This document shows, piece after piece, positions 11,420-22,610 of a stretch of DNA of 64,000 nucleotides. The notes under the pieces are model-generated. The model was not told the DNA's origin and made no database searches. It saw only the letters and a list, made by a program, of their open reading frames with translations. The DNA lies in contig JAHRHY010000013.1 in NCBI GenBank assembly GCA_019671135.1, positions 124,001-188,000 of the forward strand. Direction: 5' to 3'. The translations under genes and the position numbers were made by a program. Origin of the DNA: Linnemannia hyalina. Taxonomy: Eukaryota > Mortierellomycota > Mortierellomycetes > Mortierellales > Mortierellaceae. The first letter of the stretch is position 1. Each line of letters begins with the position of its first letter.

Positions 11420-13227
11420 TGTTTGTCGAGGGGTGTTCTTGTAATGTGTCGATGCAATGAAGGATGAATGGGAGGGAAGAGGGAAAAGTGAAGTAAAGGA
11501 GGGGAGGACGAACGGGAGACGGAGAGGGGCGAGTGGGATCAAGGGTCGACTCTTTTTTTTTATCTTTTCGATTCATGAAGGGGAGAGTCCGAGCTCGTGA
11601 AAGCTGTCAATTATGCAACAAGAACATCTGTGTGCATAAACCCCAAGGGCTTATGCACATCTTGTTTCCTGTTGTTCTTCAACAGCAGCGAGAAGATATC
11701 AAGACCATTGCCAGCCCTGTCATCTTTCCAGGCACCATCACCAACACCATCCACCAGTTCTACAGTCTCAGTTAAGGATATCTGGAACCTAGCCATTTCG
11801 CCTACCTTTTTCGTTTGTCCGCCAGAGGAACCACCCCCCTGACTTTCTCCTGACTCCCCCACGCCATCCAAGCCCAACCATCATTTTCTCTATTTAGTTG
11901 AGGTGGAGACTTTCGCTTTCTTCTTCTTTCTTGTTCTCTTATTCTCTTTCACCCACAAGCACTCCTCTCCTCCCCTTCCTCACTTCCTTCCCACACAACA
12001 ACATTTACTCCCTTTTCTCTCCCTTCGGTATACTCATGTTCCTCTCCTCCCTACGATGCCACATCACTGGCCCTATCCTTTCATTACATTCGGACAACGC
12101 AAGACAACACAACAACAACCAACACGGGACATCAAGTAATCCGACGGCCAAGAACGTCAAGGAAAGTTGACAATTCATAATTCAATCCCTTTGGGGCTCC
12201 ATTTCCACACGACCCAACAGCAACAAAATTGGGAAACTTTTGTTTCTCTCACATTGATTTCAACATACTCCAATGCGAGCAAAACTGGTCACGAAACAAA
12301 TATGAGGGAAGGCTGCACGACAACAACTCAAGTGCCTACGGTTGTGCATGAACGAGCAAAAGAGGATGTGTGTGTGTGTTGTATGAATTGTGGATTTGTA
12401 CACCATGGTCCTTTTGGTCCTTTTGCATGTGCCCTCAGATGCCGCTTGCAACAAACACCGACTTACACTTGCCCCTTCCAGTTGGGTGATGGCACTTACC
12501 ATCAACTTGCGCGATGATCGCCCAGTTTGGGGTATTGGTCGCTAACGTTTAGCTTAGTTATCGTAAAAAGTGGCATGCTCTTTCTTGAGTGAGTCGCACA
12601 GCACATATGGCTTGACATATCAGGTTATGCATATTATTTTACTCTGAGCAACGTTCAGATCAATTCGTACCCTTCGAGGGGACTTGGGGTGGTTGATACA
12701 AATGGGTGGACGGTGGTGTGAGGTATCGACTCGGGGATTATTGAGGTCCCGGGTACTGGGCGGCGTTATCCGCTGGGACAACCTACGAAACTTAACCACG
12801 AATGTTTTCTGTGTATTCTTGCTGGCAACAATAAAACGGAATTTTAGCCTGTCTACTTGGGATGGGTGTGCACCTTACCCCTTCAAACAGGTGTCAGCGA
12901 GAGGAACTTCAAATGAAAGTGGTGGATTCCTCTGCACCGTACCATGTTGGTTTGTTTTGGATATTGCCAGGTCTGGGCCAATATCACTAGCATCCTCGAG
13001 GTTCAATGCCTTTCGCCACCAACAGCAAACATCTGCACTTTTGCTAGTCTGCTCGTTGGATTATTAGACATCGTGTGTCATTCTTTCTTCCTTCTGTCTC
13101 TCTTTCTTTGGTGTATGTGTATGTGTTGCTGAGGGAGGGCCAAGGGCGATCGACCCTTCGCCGACACTCGTTCTTCGTAGTACGGCGCAGGAAAAAAGAT
13201 GTAAAAACTAACTATTGCAACAATTAA
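11420..13227. other. Intergenic, no gene recognised
   Basis: Contains the CT-rich 5' flank of the F-box/LRR gene (to about 11550) and a pyrimidine-rich plus-strand stretch at 11900-12060. Frames of 60-127 codons occur here but none shows a domain, a signal peptide or a family motif. Confidence 0.45.
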
Positions 13228-13790
13228 TTAGGATCGGTATTCCTTACTACGCGAAAGGAAAGAGCTTACACACTTATCATGGATCGACCCACACCATCCT
13301 TCTAGTGCTTCATCTCCGGACGAAGTGCCAACATCTTCTTCTGCAACTCTGCTGTCACCGCGTCTTCGGGGCACCAAGGTACAGATCATAATATATCCCA
13401 AGCATGATACCAGGCGAGGCCACGCCTTGGTCATCCATTCTAGTTCTGGTTCTTGGATCCTGTGATCGGCACCCATGAACCAAAGACTTTTAGGCTCTTC
13501 AGTGCGCCAGGGTGGTGCTGGCCCAATAAGATGGAGAACTCCATGGTTTCGAGGATGGGGCCGTTGTAGGCGAGGATTGTTCGGCTACTGTGTGGGTAGC
13601 GCTTGTACCCTGAAGTGTCGACTCCAAGATCGTCATTGTTGATGTATTCGTGTCCCAAGTCTAGGGTTGTCAGTTTGGTTTAGCTGGCGAGGCGGTCATA
13701 GACTTGATGGTGTTTCCCCAGGCATTGTCGGTGTTGGTCGCTGATCCTATGTTGCTCCTCTGAAAGCGATTTACGTCCTTTCTCCTCCAA
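13228..13790 (-). pseudogene. F-box-associated protein relic (YNGPI/VFGF family)
   Basis: Minus-strand fragments line up with the fragment at 54.87-55.21 kb: AYNGPILETMEFS, GALKSLKVFG, then DHRIQEPELEWMTKAWP. The pieces lie in different frames. VYDRLAS is followed by an in-frame TAA at 13682..13680 before TKLTTLDLGHEY, and one base appears missing near 13480, between KVFG and the MGADHRI frame. Another shift separates WGNTIK (near 13715) from VYDRLAS. At least three lesions make this a dead copy of the C-terminal half of a protein of this family. The N-terminal part is not recognisable. Confidence 0.72.
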
Positions 13791-13935
13791 GACTTCGACT
13801 GCTTCGGTACAGATCTCCTCCCCGTCTCATTTACAACATTTTTTGCATACATAACCAGAGCTACACGCTTGTCCATTTCCACTTCTTCGCCCTCTCTCCA
13901 CACCTCCTCTCCTTCCTTCATTACACTTCCACAGA

Positions 13936-14390
13936 ATGTCCTCAAACACCAATGCCGGCCAGTGCTGGAAGTTCCCTGCCTCGATCATCTCCAAGCGCAC
14001 CTCGAACCCCATCCGTACCATCGTCTATCACATCAAGGTCAAGCCCAATGCCAAAAATTCGATGATATCCCTCACCCTCAGCGAGTCCACCCTTTTCGAA
14101 AACTTCAAGACCCACCAAACCTGAACCGACGCTGTCTCTAATCAGTTGCAATCCTGCAAGTCCGACGGTTTATCTATGCCCGTCAGGCTGTGGGCGACAA
14201 GGTTACTCATCCTGAGGCTCCTTTGGTCACGCAGGATGTGATTCTTACGAGTGGATGGGCGGGTGCGTTGGATATGTGTATTGGAGTTCTCTGAAACGAC
14301 GGCGAGAACATCGTTTTACTTCGTCCTGCGTTCTCGCTTTACCAGACTTTGGCCAATTACAAGGGGGTTAAAGTTATGATGTCTTGATTA
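13936..14390 (+). pseudogene. Tyrosine aminotransferase relic
   Basis: The ATG at 13936 begins a stretch like the N-terminus of class I tyrosine aminotransferases: KFPASIISKRTSNPIRTIV, MISLTLSESTLFENFKTH (family SLSIGDPTVFGNL). An in-frame TGA at 14122-14124 precedes SNQLQSCKSDG. After a frameshift and probable deletion near 14170 it continues YARQAVGDKV, HPEAPLVTQDVILTSG, a second TGA at 14292-14294, then NIVLLRPAFSLYQTLANYKG. The lysine-bearing PLP domain is missing. Order and spacing follow the enzyme, so this is a decayed genomic copy; introns seem absent over the part that can be read. Confidence 0.8.
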
Positions 14391-14951
14391 TGGGTTTACT
14401 CTTGTCCGCGCTGCGATTGATATATTCCGGGGGAGTGGAACATTCACTCTACCCTTTTCGTTCAGGGGGGTGGATAGTCGTAATGTAGTCAAGTCTGGTC
14501 CGGTCCAGCTATAATAGAAGGACCAGACCAGGACACTAATACAACCCATTCATGACTCCTCTTGACTACTCTCTTCTCAAATATACGGCACATTCTTCAC
14601 CTGGTCATCAAGATGCTGCAGGGCTTGGGCGCGTTTTCGAACGGTCGATCCTTGATCAAAAATAGGTGAAGCACGTTCATTTTTGTAGGAGACTGGTCAT
14701 CGTGGTGCTGAAGGAGACACGGTCAAACAAAAAAAACATGCAGGGATGTTTGTTCACAGTATGGTCTTTGGTCGGTAACGAAGGGGAAATGGAGCTCTCA
14801 CCCTCTGCTTTTTAGTCCGCCCGCTTCGATATTGTTTCACGCAATCCAAAAAAAATATTCTTCGACAGAGAGAAAAAGAAACGCACTTACGACCTTGTTC
14901 GTCTTTTTCCACTTTTTTATTCGTCACAATTCAAGTAACCTACAGCAAGCA
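14391..14951. other. Intergenic, contains one inverted repeat
   Basis: Apart from the inverted repeat at 14485-14568, annotated separately, I see no gene. The right end is the 3' flank of the F-box/LRR gene that stops at 14952. Confidence 0.5.
14485..14568. repeat. Interrupted inverted repeat
   Basis: GTAGTCAAG at 14485 pairs with CTTGACTAC at 14560-14568, and TCTGGTCC at 14494-14501 pairs with GGACCAGA at 14520-14527. The arms are perfect but separated unequally. It could be a small foldback element or a hairpin in a transcript. Confidence 0.6.
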
Positions 14952-17036
14952 TTACTCATAGTTGGTATCAAGGCACACTTGGCGAAATGCCCCTCGGACA
15001 AAGGCGGCTGTCTCGGGTGAGATCGAGTTCTTGGCAAGCGAGAGGGTTTTGAGGGAGGGGGTTGTTGCGAGGAGGAACAGGATGTCGTTGAGGGAAAGGA
15101 TGTCTGAAGCGTCTTGAACGGAGAGGGCTTCGGACCATTTTTGGGGGATGAAAAGGTTTTGGATGTGGGGTAAGCGGTAGTCGACAGTAGGGAGGAGTAG
15201 AATGTCACCTGGAGTGGTGGTAAGAGAAGGTGAGGATGATGTGGGCAAACTGGTGGTAGAGATGAGGTCCTTGAGGTGGTGATGAGAGGCGCGGAGGACA
15301 CGCAGGGATTTGAAATCCTGTAGGCGCCTGAAGAACTTAACCGTCGTCGCCTTGTCGGGGAATTGCACTCCGTGCAGATCCAGCTTGACGAGAGTTCGAG
15401 CGACGACATCCCATGGCCGACTGAAATCCAACAGACTGCCCTCGGTGCTGATGTTGGGTGTCACTGCTTTGGCTTGGAGCCAAGGGGAAGGAGAGCTGAA
15501 CGTGTATTCGATCTTCAGCTCTTCAAGATGGGTGAAAGATCGCGACGACAGGATACCCAGCACCTTGGGCAGCGATCCTGAGCCATGCCCCACGAGAGAG
15601 AGAGATTTCAACATGTGGCCCTGTTGCTCACCATCTTTCTTTTCTCCGTATGTGATCAAGGACGAGTCGAGGGATTGGAGGTCGAAATCCTGACGTGGGT
15701 AATCCTTGGCGTTGATGGTCTCTAGTCTCGGAAACATGGCGAGGAGTTCAGGGATGGAGAGGACGTCGTACTCGCGGTACTGGTATGAGTATCCAGAGAT
15801 ATTGAGAACCTTGAGGTTGGGGCAATGTGTTGCAAGGGAGGTCCAGGTATCGGCTTCGATGACGGACCAGCCAAGATGGATCCCGATCTCTTCCAGACGT
15901 GGGCACCGGGAAAATATCCGAGGCAGGACACTGGTGTCGGGCCTGAATCCATACAGGACCAATCGTCGGAGGTTCCATGTCTTGGGCTTCTCTTGTGCGC
16001 TATCCTGTGCTGTTGATGCTCGTTCGTAATAGTCGCCCTGCTTCTCCGACAGCCACCCAGATAATCTTGTTGCTGCAGTAGGTGAGATATGGCGACAACG
16101 AGCTAGGGCGTCCTGAGGAGTCACCGGTCCCCGCGTCGCCTCTGTCTCGACCTTTTCCTTGAGCCAGTTGCGGTACTCGAACGGATGGCGATGAATCGTC
16201 AACGCGTTGTAGTTGATTGTAAAACTCTCCAGCCTCGGGCAGCACTCCAACAGGTACAACGTAACCTCTTCCAGATACTGCAACGACTCCTCATCTCCGA
16301 TACTCCCATTCGCATTGATCGTCAGGTCCCTCAGATATGGTAACTGACACAGACTCCAGAGCATCCTCGGTCGAAAGTCCAGCATATTCAGCGTGATCTC
16401 CACCTTCCTCAATCCCCGCCTTCCACACCCCTTCTCCCAGTCCTTCAGGTGCCACTGTTGGGACTTTGCAAGGTTGATAAAGATCAGCTCCAAAAAGTCG
16501 TACTGCATCCAAAAGGACTTCTCTCCAAACCCGAGATCGAGCTCTTCCAGGGAATGACAGTGTTGTACAAGGGAGGTGAGGATGGACTTGTCGACTTTGC
16601 TGCAGGAGAACTTCCGGACGCGATAGCCCTGTTCTTGGATGACCTGGGCAAATTCGTTATGAGTCTGGTTTGTTAATGAGATCGCACTCCAAAGGTACGG
16701 TGCAAAAAAGCTGTAGGAAGGGATGATGAAAAATGAATGGAGCAGGGTTAAGAAAATGTAGATAGACAGAGAACAAAGGGGTCAAAGCGGGTGATTTGTG
16801 TACCTGTTCCAGTGCCGACAGACGAGCATACATGATGCACCTTTAGGGTTCTTGTTGCTGTTGTTTGTTGTAGTTGTAGTGGTGGCGGTGTTTGAGAGTC
16901 CGGAAGGAATGAAAGAGTATAGGAGGTCCCTGAGCTCGGGGATGGCGAGCACTCGGTTGCAGGGTGCAAAGGCATTCGTCCTTGTCAACTTGTCGGTGTC
17001 CTTCCTCTTCTTGACGGGTTGGCAGGTCCAGAACAT
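14952..17036 (-). CDS. F-box/LRR-like protein (family copy 2)
   Basis: Exons 17036..16804 and 16710..14952; 93-bp intron; 663 aa. The N-terminus is basic (PVKKRKDTDK), then the F-box APCNRVLAIPELRDLLYSFI, a Thr/Asn-rich insert and LVCRHWN before the phase-2 intron. Exon 2 starts SFFAPYLWSAIS and carries LRR-like segments (CPRLEEIGIHLGW, CPNLKVLNISGY, LVKLDLHGVQFPDK) and the family motif TPQDALARC. An SCF substrate-receptor role is inferred from the F-box. It belongs with the copies at 39.0, 41.8, 44.0 and 52.5 kb, which share L.LDLHGVQFPDKATT-like text. The ATG at 17036 is the first in the open frame. Confidence 0.88.
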
Positions 17037-18145
17037 TATTAGTTGTTGCTGTTGTGTCTTTGATGAAGTGGGAGGGAAGGTGAGTGTGGTGAGAAGGGTG
17101 GAAGTATAGGAGGGAAGGATAAAGAGCGAATTGCGTAAGAGAAAGAAAGAACGGAAGGGATGAATGAGGTGATGTGAAAGAAGAGAGAGAGGGAAGGAGA
17201 GTGAATCCCACGCAACCCTTTGATTAAGGGTGGTCTACTCGCCAGGGATGGAAAGAAAAAGAGAGGCCATGGGTGGCCATGCATTCTTGGAGGGAAAGGT
17301 GAGGTTATGCGTGCTTTTTCTTGATATTCTACGAAGAAACGAAAAGAGCACGATGGATCGCATGAAAAACATGTCTCTACTTCAAACCCTTCGCAGTGCC
17401 TTGTGCATGCCTTTGTCGATTATCCATCCATTCCTTGCCATTCTCCCCTATTAACCGTCAGTTTGTCTCTCAAAAATGGAAAGGGGCAAGGGCTCCACCG
17501 TTGTTTTCCTTTTGCATGTTTCATCCCCTCCTTTTTTCTTGACTGCATCTGCCTTGCAAACGCCTTGGGAGATAGAGTTGTTTTTGTGTGATTTTTCGTC
17601 AGGGACACAGGATACTTAAGCAGCGAGATAGAGAGCAGAATGGAGATTAAACTTTCTGTCGAACATCATTGTTTTAAGGTAGTCAGAAGAGTGAGTGCCG
17701 TGGCTCGCTCCTACCCCTTCCGTTCTCCCTTCCCTCTTCTCCTTTTCTCGCTTCCCTTTCTTCCTTCGTCCTTTTTGCATAAAAAAATAAATGCTGAGAA
17801 GGGTTGTGTCTGTCTCGGAGGGTTTACATTAGCTTACTTTAGTTTGTGGTCAACCCCTGTGTGTCTCTCAAAAATTTCCCTTGTTGCTTTTCTTGCTTTT
17901 TTGTGTCTCGCAATTGGACAATGATTTATTTTAGCTTATCTGTTTCGCTTGGACCCTTGTCGCTCTGACACACATCCAATAGCAAAGCAACGAGACAGCG
18001 AGTTCGTACAAGGAAAAGATCTGCCCATTGCTTGATCCGCCAATGCTATCAGAGCAGAGCAGTGCGTATGCGTTAGAAAAAGACAGGACTAATTCACAAA
18101 TAAAAGCACGTAAACAGCGAGGATTAATCATAGAGGACGATGGGG
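17037..18145. other. Intergenic, no gene recognised
   Basis: Contains a purine-rich plus strand (CT-rich leader of the minus-strand F-box/LRR gene) at about 17040-17210 and low-complexity T/C-rich sequence near 17700-17770. No frame here shows a domain. Confidence 0.45.
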
Positions 18146-18260
18146 TCCGTACCTGTACCACAGTTAGCAGACGCGGGCATGTGGAGATATAGTAAGCTCA
18201 CCACCGCCTTGTTGCAGGGGAGAATGATGTGGCTTTACACAAGTCCGTGTTCTTCTCGAC
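18146..18260 (-). pseudogene. F-box exon 1 relic
   Basis: The minus strand reads SPCNK-type text (CCCTGCAACAAGG), then a shortened middle, then CCGCGTCTGCTAACTGTGG joined to TGGTACAGGTACGG, the exact exon-end/donor context of the family's first exon (compare 50374-50400). About 20-25 codons of the F-box are missing and the frame is lost. No matching exon 2 lies downstream, so it is an orphan exon. Confidence 0.55.
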
Positions 18261-19116
18261 GGGTACTGAGAGGTCGATGGCGTGTGCGTGAACTTGTGCT
18301 TGTGGGGTAAAAGAGAGAAGAGAAGGAAAAAAAAAACATAAACCAAGTGCGTTTGCCTTTTTTTCAACAGCAACAGACGCGACCACTTTGCACAGAGCCA
18401 CACAATCTGCGTGCATGCATCGTCGGTGCTCTCTCTTTTTCCAACCTCAGCTTTTTACATTTGCTCCACGCCTTCCATTCGGCACGTACAATATGCCAAT
18501 GGTGCCTGAGGTAAACGCAAAGGAAGACGTAAGGACTTAAGGCCTAATGCTCTCTTTCTCTTTTCTCTCTCCTCGAGCACTCCTTCTTCCTTCTCCTTTG
18601 TTCCCATCATTGACTCACATCAGCGTACCCTCCCATTCACTCTTCCATCGCCAACCATTATCTCTCATTCTCGTTCATTGACTTCATATTTCCCAATTTT
18701 TGGATGTCTCAAGGTAATGCCATTCTCGCTCGCGACAAGAGGGCAGCAGGCCTTGCCTTGATCCATGATTAAAGGCGCCAATTGCAACGGTCTTCATGCT
18801 AAAGAAAACAGCTGCAATGCATTATTACATGACTCGCAAGATGCACCGTGCCTTGCAGACAAAGGCAAATCGAAAGTGACACCAGGCGTCACCGCTATAA
18901 GGACACCCGAGGTTCAAACCTAATTGGTGTGAAGTGTCGCCTTTATAACGTCACTTTTAACTGCAACAACATGCACTTTGTGAGATCCTAGCTTTGCAAG
19001 AGAGGAGGGTAAAAAAAATTCCCGTCACGCCAAGGTAGGGTGACCACCTCCAATAAAAAAATTGACTAGCCAGCAAATAGATACAACTTCATTGTTTGAT
19101 ATGCAAAGACAAGCCA
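18261..19116. other. Intergenic, contains one imperfect foldback
   Basis: No gene recognised. The imperfect inverted repeat at 18873-18957 is annotated separately. A GGTTCAAACC box inside it resembles a pol III B box, but no tRNA cloverleaf fits. Confidence 0.45.
18873..18957. repeat. Imperfect foldback sequence
   Basis: AAAGTGAC at 18873-18880 pairs with GTCACTTT at the right end, and GCTATAAGGACAC pairs with GTGTCGCCTTTATAAC with small gaps. Total size is about 85 bp. It could be a short MITE-like hairpin. Confidence 0.45.
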
Positions 19117-21625
19117 CTACAACCGCCCATCGTCGTCGTCGTCTGTGTGTGCATGAGCCTTGTCCTTCTTCGATGGCGAGAACAGGATGAAAGGGCTAGA
19201 CCTCTTTCTGGGAGGAGGAGTGCACTGCCGCGCAGGAGGATCGGCTGGGGTCGATGGGGGATCGTCAGGGGTTGATGGAGGATCGTCCTCGTCGCCATTA
19301 CCGAAAGGGGTCGACGGCGACATCGCCATGACATCGACAACGTCCATCGCGTATCTCCTCAGATGCTCCAATTGCGAGATTAATATCAAACATGTCAGCA
19401 ACCTATTCTTAAATATATTACGGGCAAGTTTCGAGAAATCTCAGGTCAAGACACCTACCCTGAAAGAGAATAGCGTTAAGATGCTGTTTGACTGCAGGAA
19501 TGCCTTGAGCTGAGAGACTTGAGGTGGCAATGATATGCCCTTGGCAATCGACCGTCCTGCACCAAGAATATCGTCATAGCGCCTTAACGTGTAAAGTCAA
19601 GGCCCAGACCTCTACCTTCGGCAACAATAGGATAGCTGTGCTGAAGATCAAGTCCGCGCTTCTCCAGTTCCAGCAGGATCGCTGCGTTCAAGCGTACCGA
19701 TTTCTTTTGTTGCTTTTCACACATCTGCCTGGTAGAGGTCGATGCCTTGAACTCAAAGATGGCAATCTCCGTTTTCCACTCGTTATCGACCTGGATCCTG
19801 ATGCTCAAATCAACTTTGCGCCCGCATGATGTTGATGTCGTTGATCCAAACTCGTCTTCCACTAGTTGACGCGCACTGGTACTCGCCTTGGACACATGCT
19901 CTCCTCTACATAAAATATAAATAGAGTGCATATGAGCATATTCAGTTGACCTTTCCATGAACACCATTGAAGACCGAGCTCGATAGCTATACACAATTAT
20001 ACACAATTATCACTTACGGGATGGCTCTTACTGTTGTATCGAATAGCAAAATGTTGAAAAGTATGGCCCATGCTGAGACATATACATGCTCTGAAGTCGG
20101 GGGTGTAAATAAGCCAAGCTCAATTCACAACAGAACCTGCTGGACAATCTGGAGAGTGGTGTACTTGGCCTTCTCAGCATGGGTATGCCTTGAACTTGCT
20201 GCATCTTGCAAGAGCTGCCATACTTTCTTCTGGAGCTGAACGAAGTTGGGCTCGCAATAGCGGTCCTTGTCGAGGTCGGGATACAATGCCTTCAAGAGCT
20301 CGGCAAGCAAGCCCTTAACTGCCTTGTGCGTCTCCGACTGAGGGTCAAGCTCCGGGAGCCGTGACTCGATCATAATCTCCTTGGACAAACTGAATTGCCG
20401 CGCATTCGGTGAAACCGTGTTAATGATACCCGACAGCAAGACCCTATGGGAAACAAAAAGCATCGTATTACTAAGAGCAACTCAGTTGTCATTTCCATAT
20501 CGCCTCCTTCGGAAACAGGAACTAACTTACAGCACGTCCTTTTGGCTTCAATTGGGCCAGGCTCTCGCAAGTAAGCCAGCACAGCTTTGTACATTTCTTG
20601 GTAATTGACGGACAGGCTGCAGAGGGCAGAGGATAAAGGCGATGGTAGTGTTGCCGATTTCTTCTTGGCCTACAATAAGAGGGACAGCGTTAGCATAGTA
20701 ACACGAGTGACCATTAGCAACAGACGGAAAGGGTCGCTTGACATACCTTCAGAAATACGTAAGCAATAAGGTCGTAAAAGGGGGGTGGCTTTCGCGCGAG
20801 ATGGGGCGACGATCTGCATCTCTGGTGGCGAGTCGAGATCTAGCATGGCATGGGCGGTCAGAAATGGAGTATTATGGCATTGGTTCAAGTCTCCAGAAGT
20901 GCACATCACACGCACTTACCGTCTGCAGCAGTATCGACGTCTAGCTCGCAAGCTGCAGAGCTCTTGCTCTGGTCTCCGATGGCGATGATTCCACCTATGC
21001 ATATATGTGCCCAGAGGACCGTTGATGTTAGGATTGAAAGACAAAACTGCATTTTTTTTTATTTTTTTTTTGATGAAATCAGAACCTTGCCTGCACTCCC
21101 AGAATCGACTTCCACTTCTGCCTCTGTCTCACCGTCCTCCGAGTTATACATCGCCTCTGAATGCACATTAGAGCCGGACGAGCATCTGTGCTGCTCGAGA
21201 TTGGGTTGTTCTGTATGTCCAGAGCGCTTCTCCGCTGTACTCCTGGACAATTCTTTGATGGTGTTGTTGGCGAGAGGGGCCGCGTATTGTATCAGCGACG
21301 TTTCCGTACGGGTGAGCGACAGAACTGTGGTTTTCGACCTCATCACTTCGGCCCAAAAGTATTGAGCTTTATCGATTTTCCAACGTTTGAACTCTGCTGC
21401 AAGAGTTGTTTGCCGTGCCATACTGAATATTTTGCTGGATGTTATGATATGTCCATAATCATTGTGTGCCATCCTTTTGTCGGTATACTGAAAATACGTG
21501 AAGAAGTCGGTCGGATTGAGAGTTGCTTTGTGAGCCGAAAGATACTCATAAACGCTGTCGGAGAGCCATGACTCAATATTCTTTGGTTCAGTTTGCGAAC
21601 TTGTGCGAGCACTTGGTGATGACAT
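19117..21625 (-). CDS. Multi-exon gene with PD-(D/E)XK nuclease signature, possibly decaying
   Basis: Starts at ATG 21625 (MSSPSARTSS). Exon-like blocks: 21625 to about 21090; 20994..20920; 20839..20747 (PFYDLIAYVFLK); 20669 to about 20531; 20443 to about 20137; one small block near 19990; about 19950 to 19600; 19570-19460; and a Pro/Asp-rich end at about 19370..19117 with repeated DDPPSTP. The core, near 19810-19740, reads CGRKVDLSIRI then EIAIFEFKAS, the D...E-x-K pattern of PD-(D/E)XK nucleases. These occur in CRN-like and transposon-derived effector proteins of eukaryotes. RLNAAILLELEKRGLDL follows as in such proteins. Several junctions need poor donors (GTGCAG, GTGCTG, GTTCTG) or a frameshift, so it may be a pseudogene. 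Exon edges are approximate. Confidence 0.5.
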
Positions 21626-22610
21626 TGTGATGATGTAGGCGGGTCCGTTTATGTTTGAAGAGATCCTATCTCAGATACAAAAAGCAATGTGCATGTGTAA
21701 GCAGATGTTTATAGGCAAATTGACAAAATCAGAACCATTTGGTGTAGACCAATGACTCGAATTCCTGCAAGCACTACGGACACGAACGCATTCATGGTGG
21801 CAGGTTTTGACAGGAAAGTGCTGGAAATAGGACACTGATCCAAATGAGCTACAGGGTTATGCCACAAAACGACTGGAACGACCGCCGCGCAGCGAACCAC
21901 ATCGAAGGGCGCCTGCTCCGCCACTTCCAGCAGGATAAGGCTCATTTGTTTTTCACAAATATACAACATCGTAGGGTGTGCTGAGATCCAGCGAGCTACA
22001 CAGCGGACACAAAGCATTTGTGGCGGCCGGTTTTGACACTGGTAAGGGTGCTCGTTGGAAATCAGGCACTCTTAAATCACATGGTAACATCAATTGGATC
22101 CCACACGCCGGTAGGATCCCTCAAGATGCCGCATGAATTGGTTCAAGTTCTACTCAGGATGATATTCTGAAATACTGCATTACCTTCAAAACTGGGTTTT
22201 GAATAGATAAAGGCAGAGAAGAGATGGAGAGGGAGGTGAGAAGTGATTAAGAAAGCAATGGATGAAAGCGAGGAAGGAGAGCAAAGAGGCAAGTAATGAA
22301 AGATAAAAGGATAGAGAGAGGTTAATGATGAAGGGCACCGAGAGCAGCATAAATTGCGTCACCACAGATGTAATTCTCGCACCTACTGCAATCGTCACAG
22401 TGTAGCGTAGCAACACGCGAAAAAGAGCCTACTGCACTCACATACTATGAAAAACGCAGTATTCTGCAAAAAAAAGTTCATGGAAGCCTAGGAGGCGTAT
22501 ATTATCTTCATATAGACCTTCTTAATAAATAACAGACATGTATTGATGGTATGTTGTTTCTATAGCGAGATGAACCACGAGCCTTCAAGTAGTCGTCATC
22601 CAGCCCACGC
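21626..22610. other. Intergenic, contains a diverged duplication
   Basis: Apart from the diverged pair at 21777-22070 (annotated separately), no gene is recognised. The right end is the 3' flank of the antiporter gene, which stops at 22611. Confidence 0.45.
21777..22070. repeat. Two diverged copies of a coding-like segment
   Basis: 21777-21836 and 22003-22070 share the order CGGACAC..A..GCATT..TGGTGGC.GGTTTTGACA...GTGCT..GGAAAT..G.CACT. The second copy reads AFVAAGFDTGKGARWKSGTL on the plus strand without a stop, which suggests relics of a protein-coding element. I do not recognise the family. Confidence 0.45.

Noticed and set aside
18900..18930. Pol III B-box-like GGTTCAAACC, possible tRNA or SINE
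   Set aside because: No acceptor stem of proper length and no D or anticodon arm; the pairable region spans only about 52 bases.
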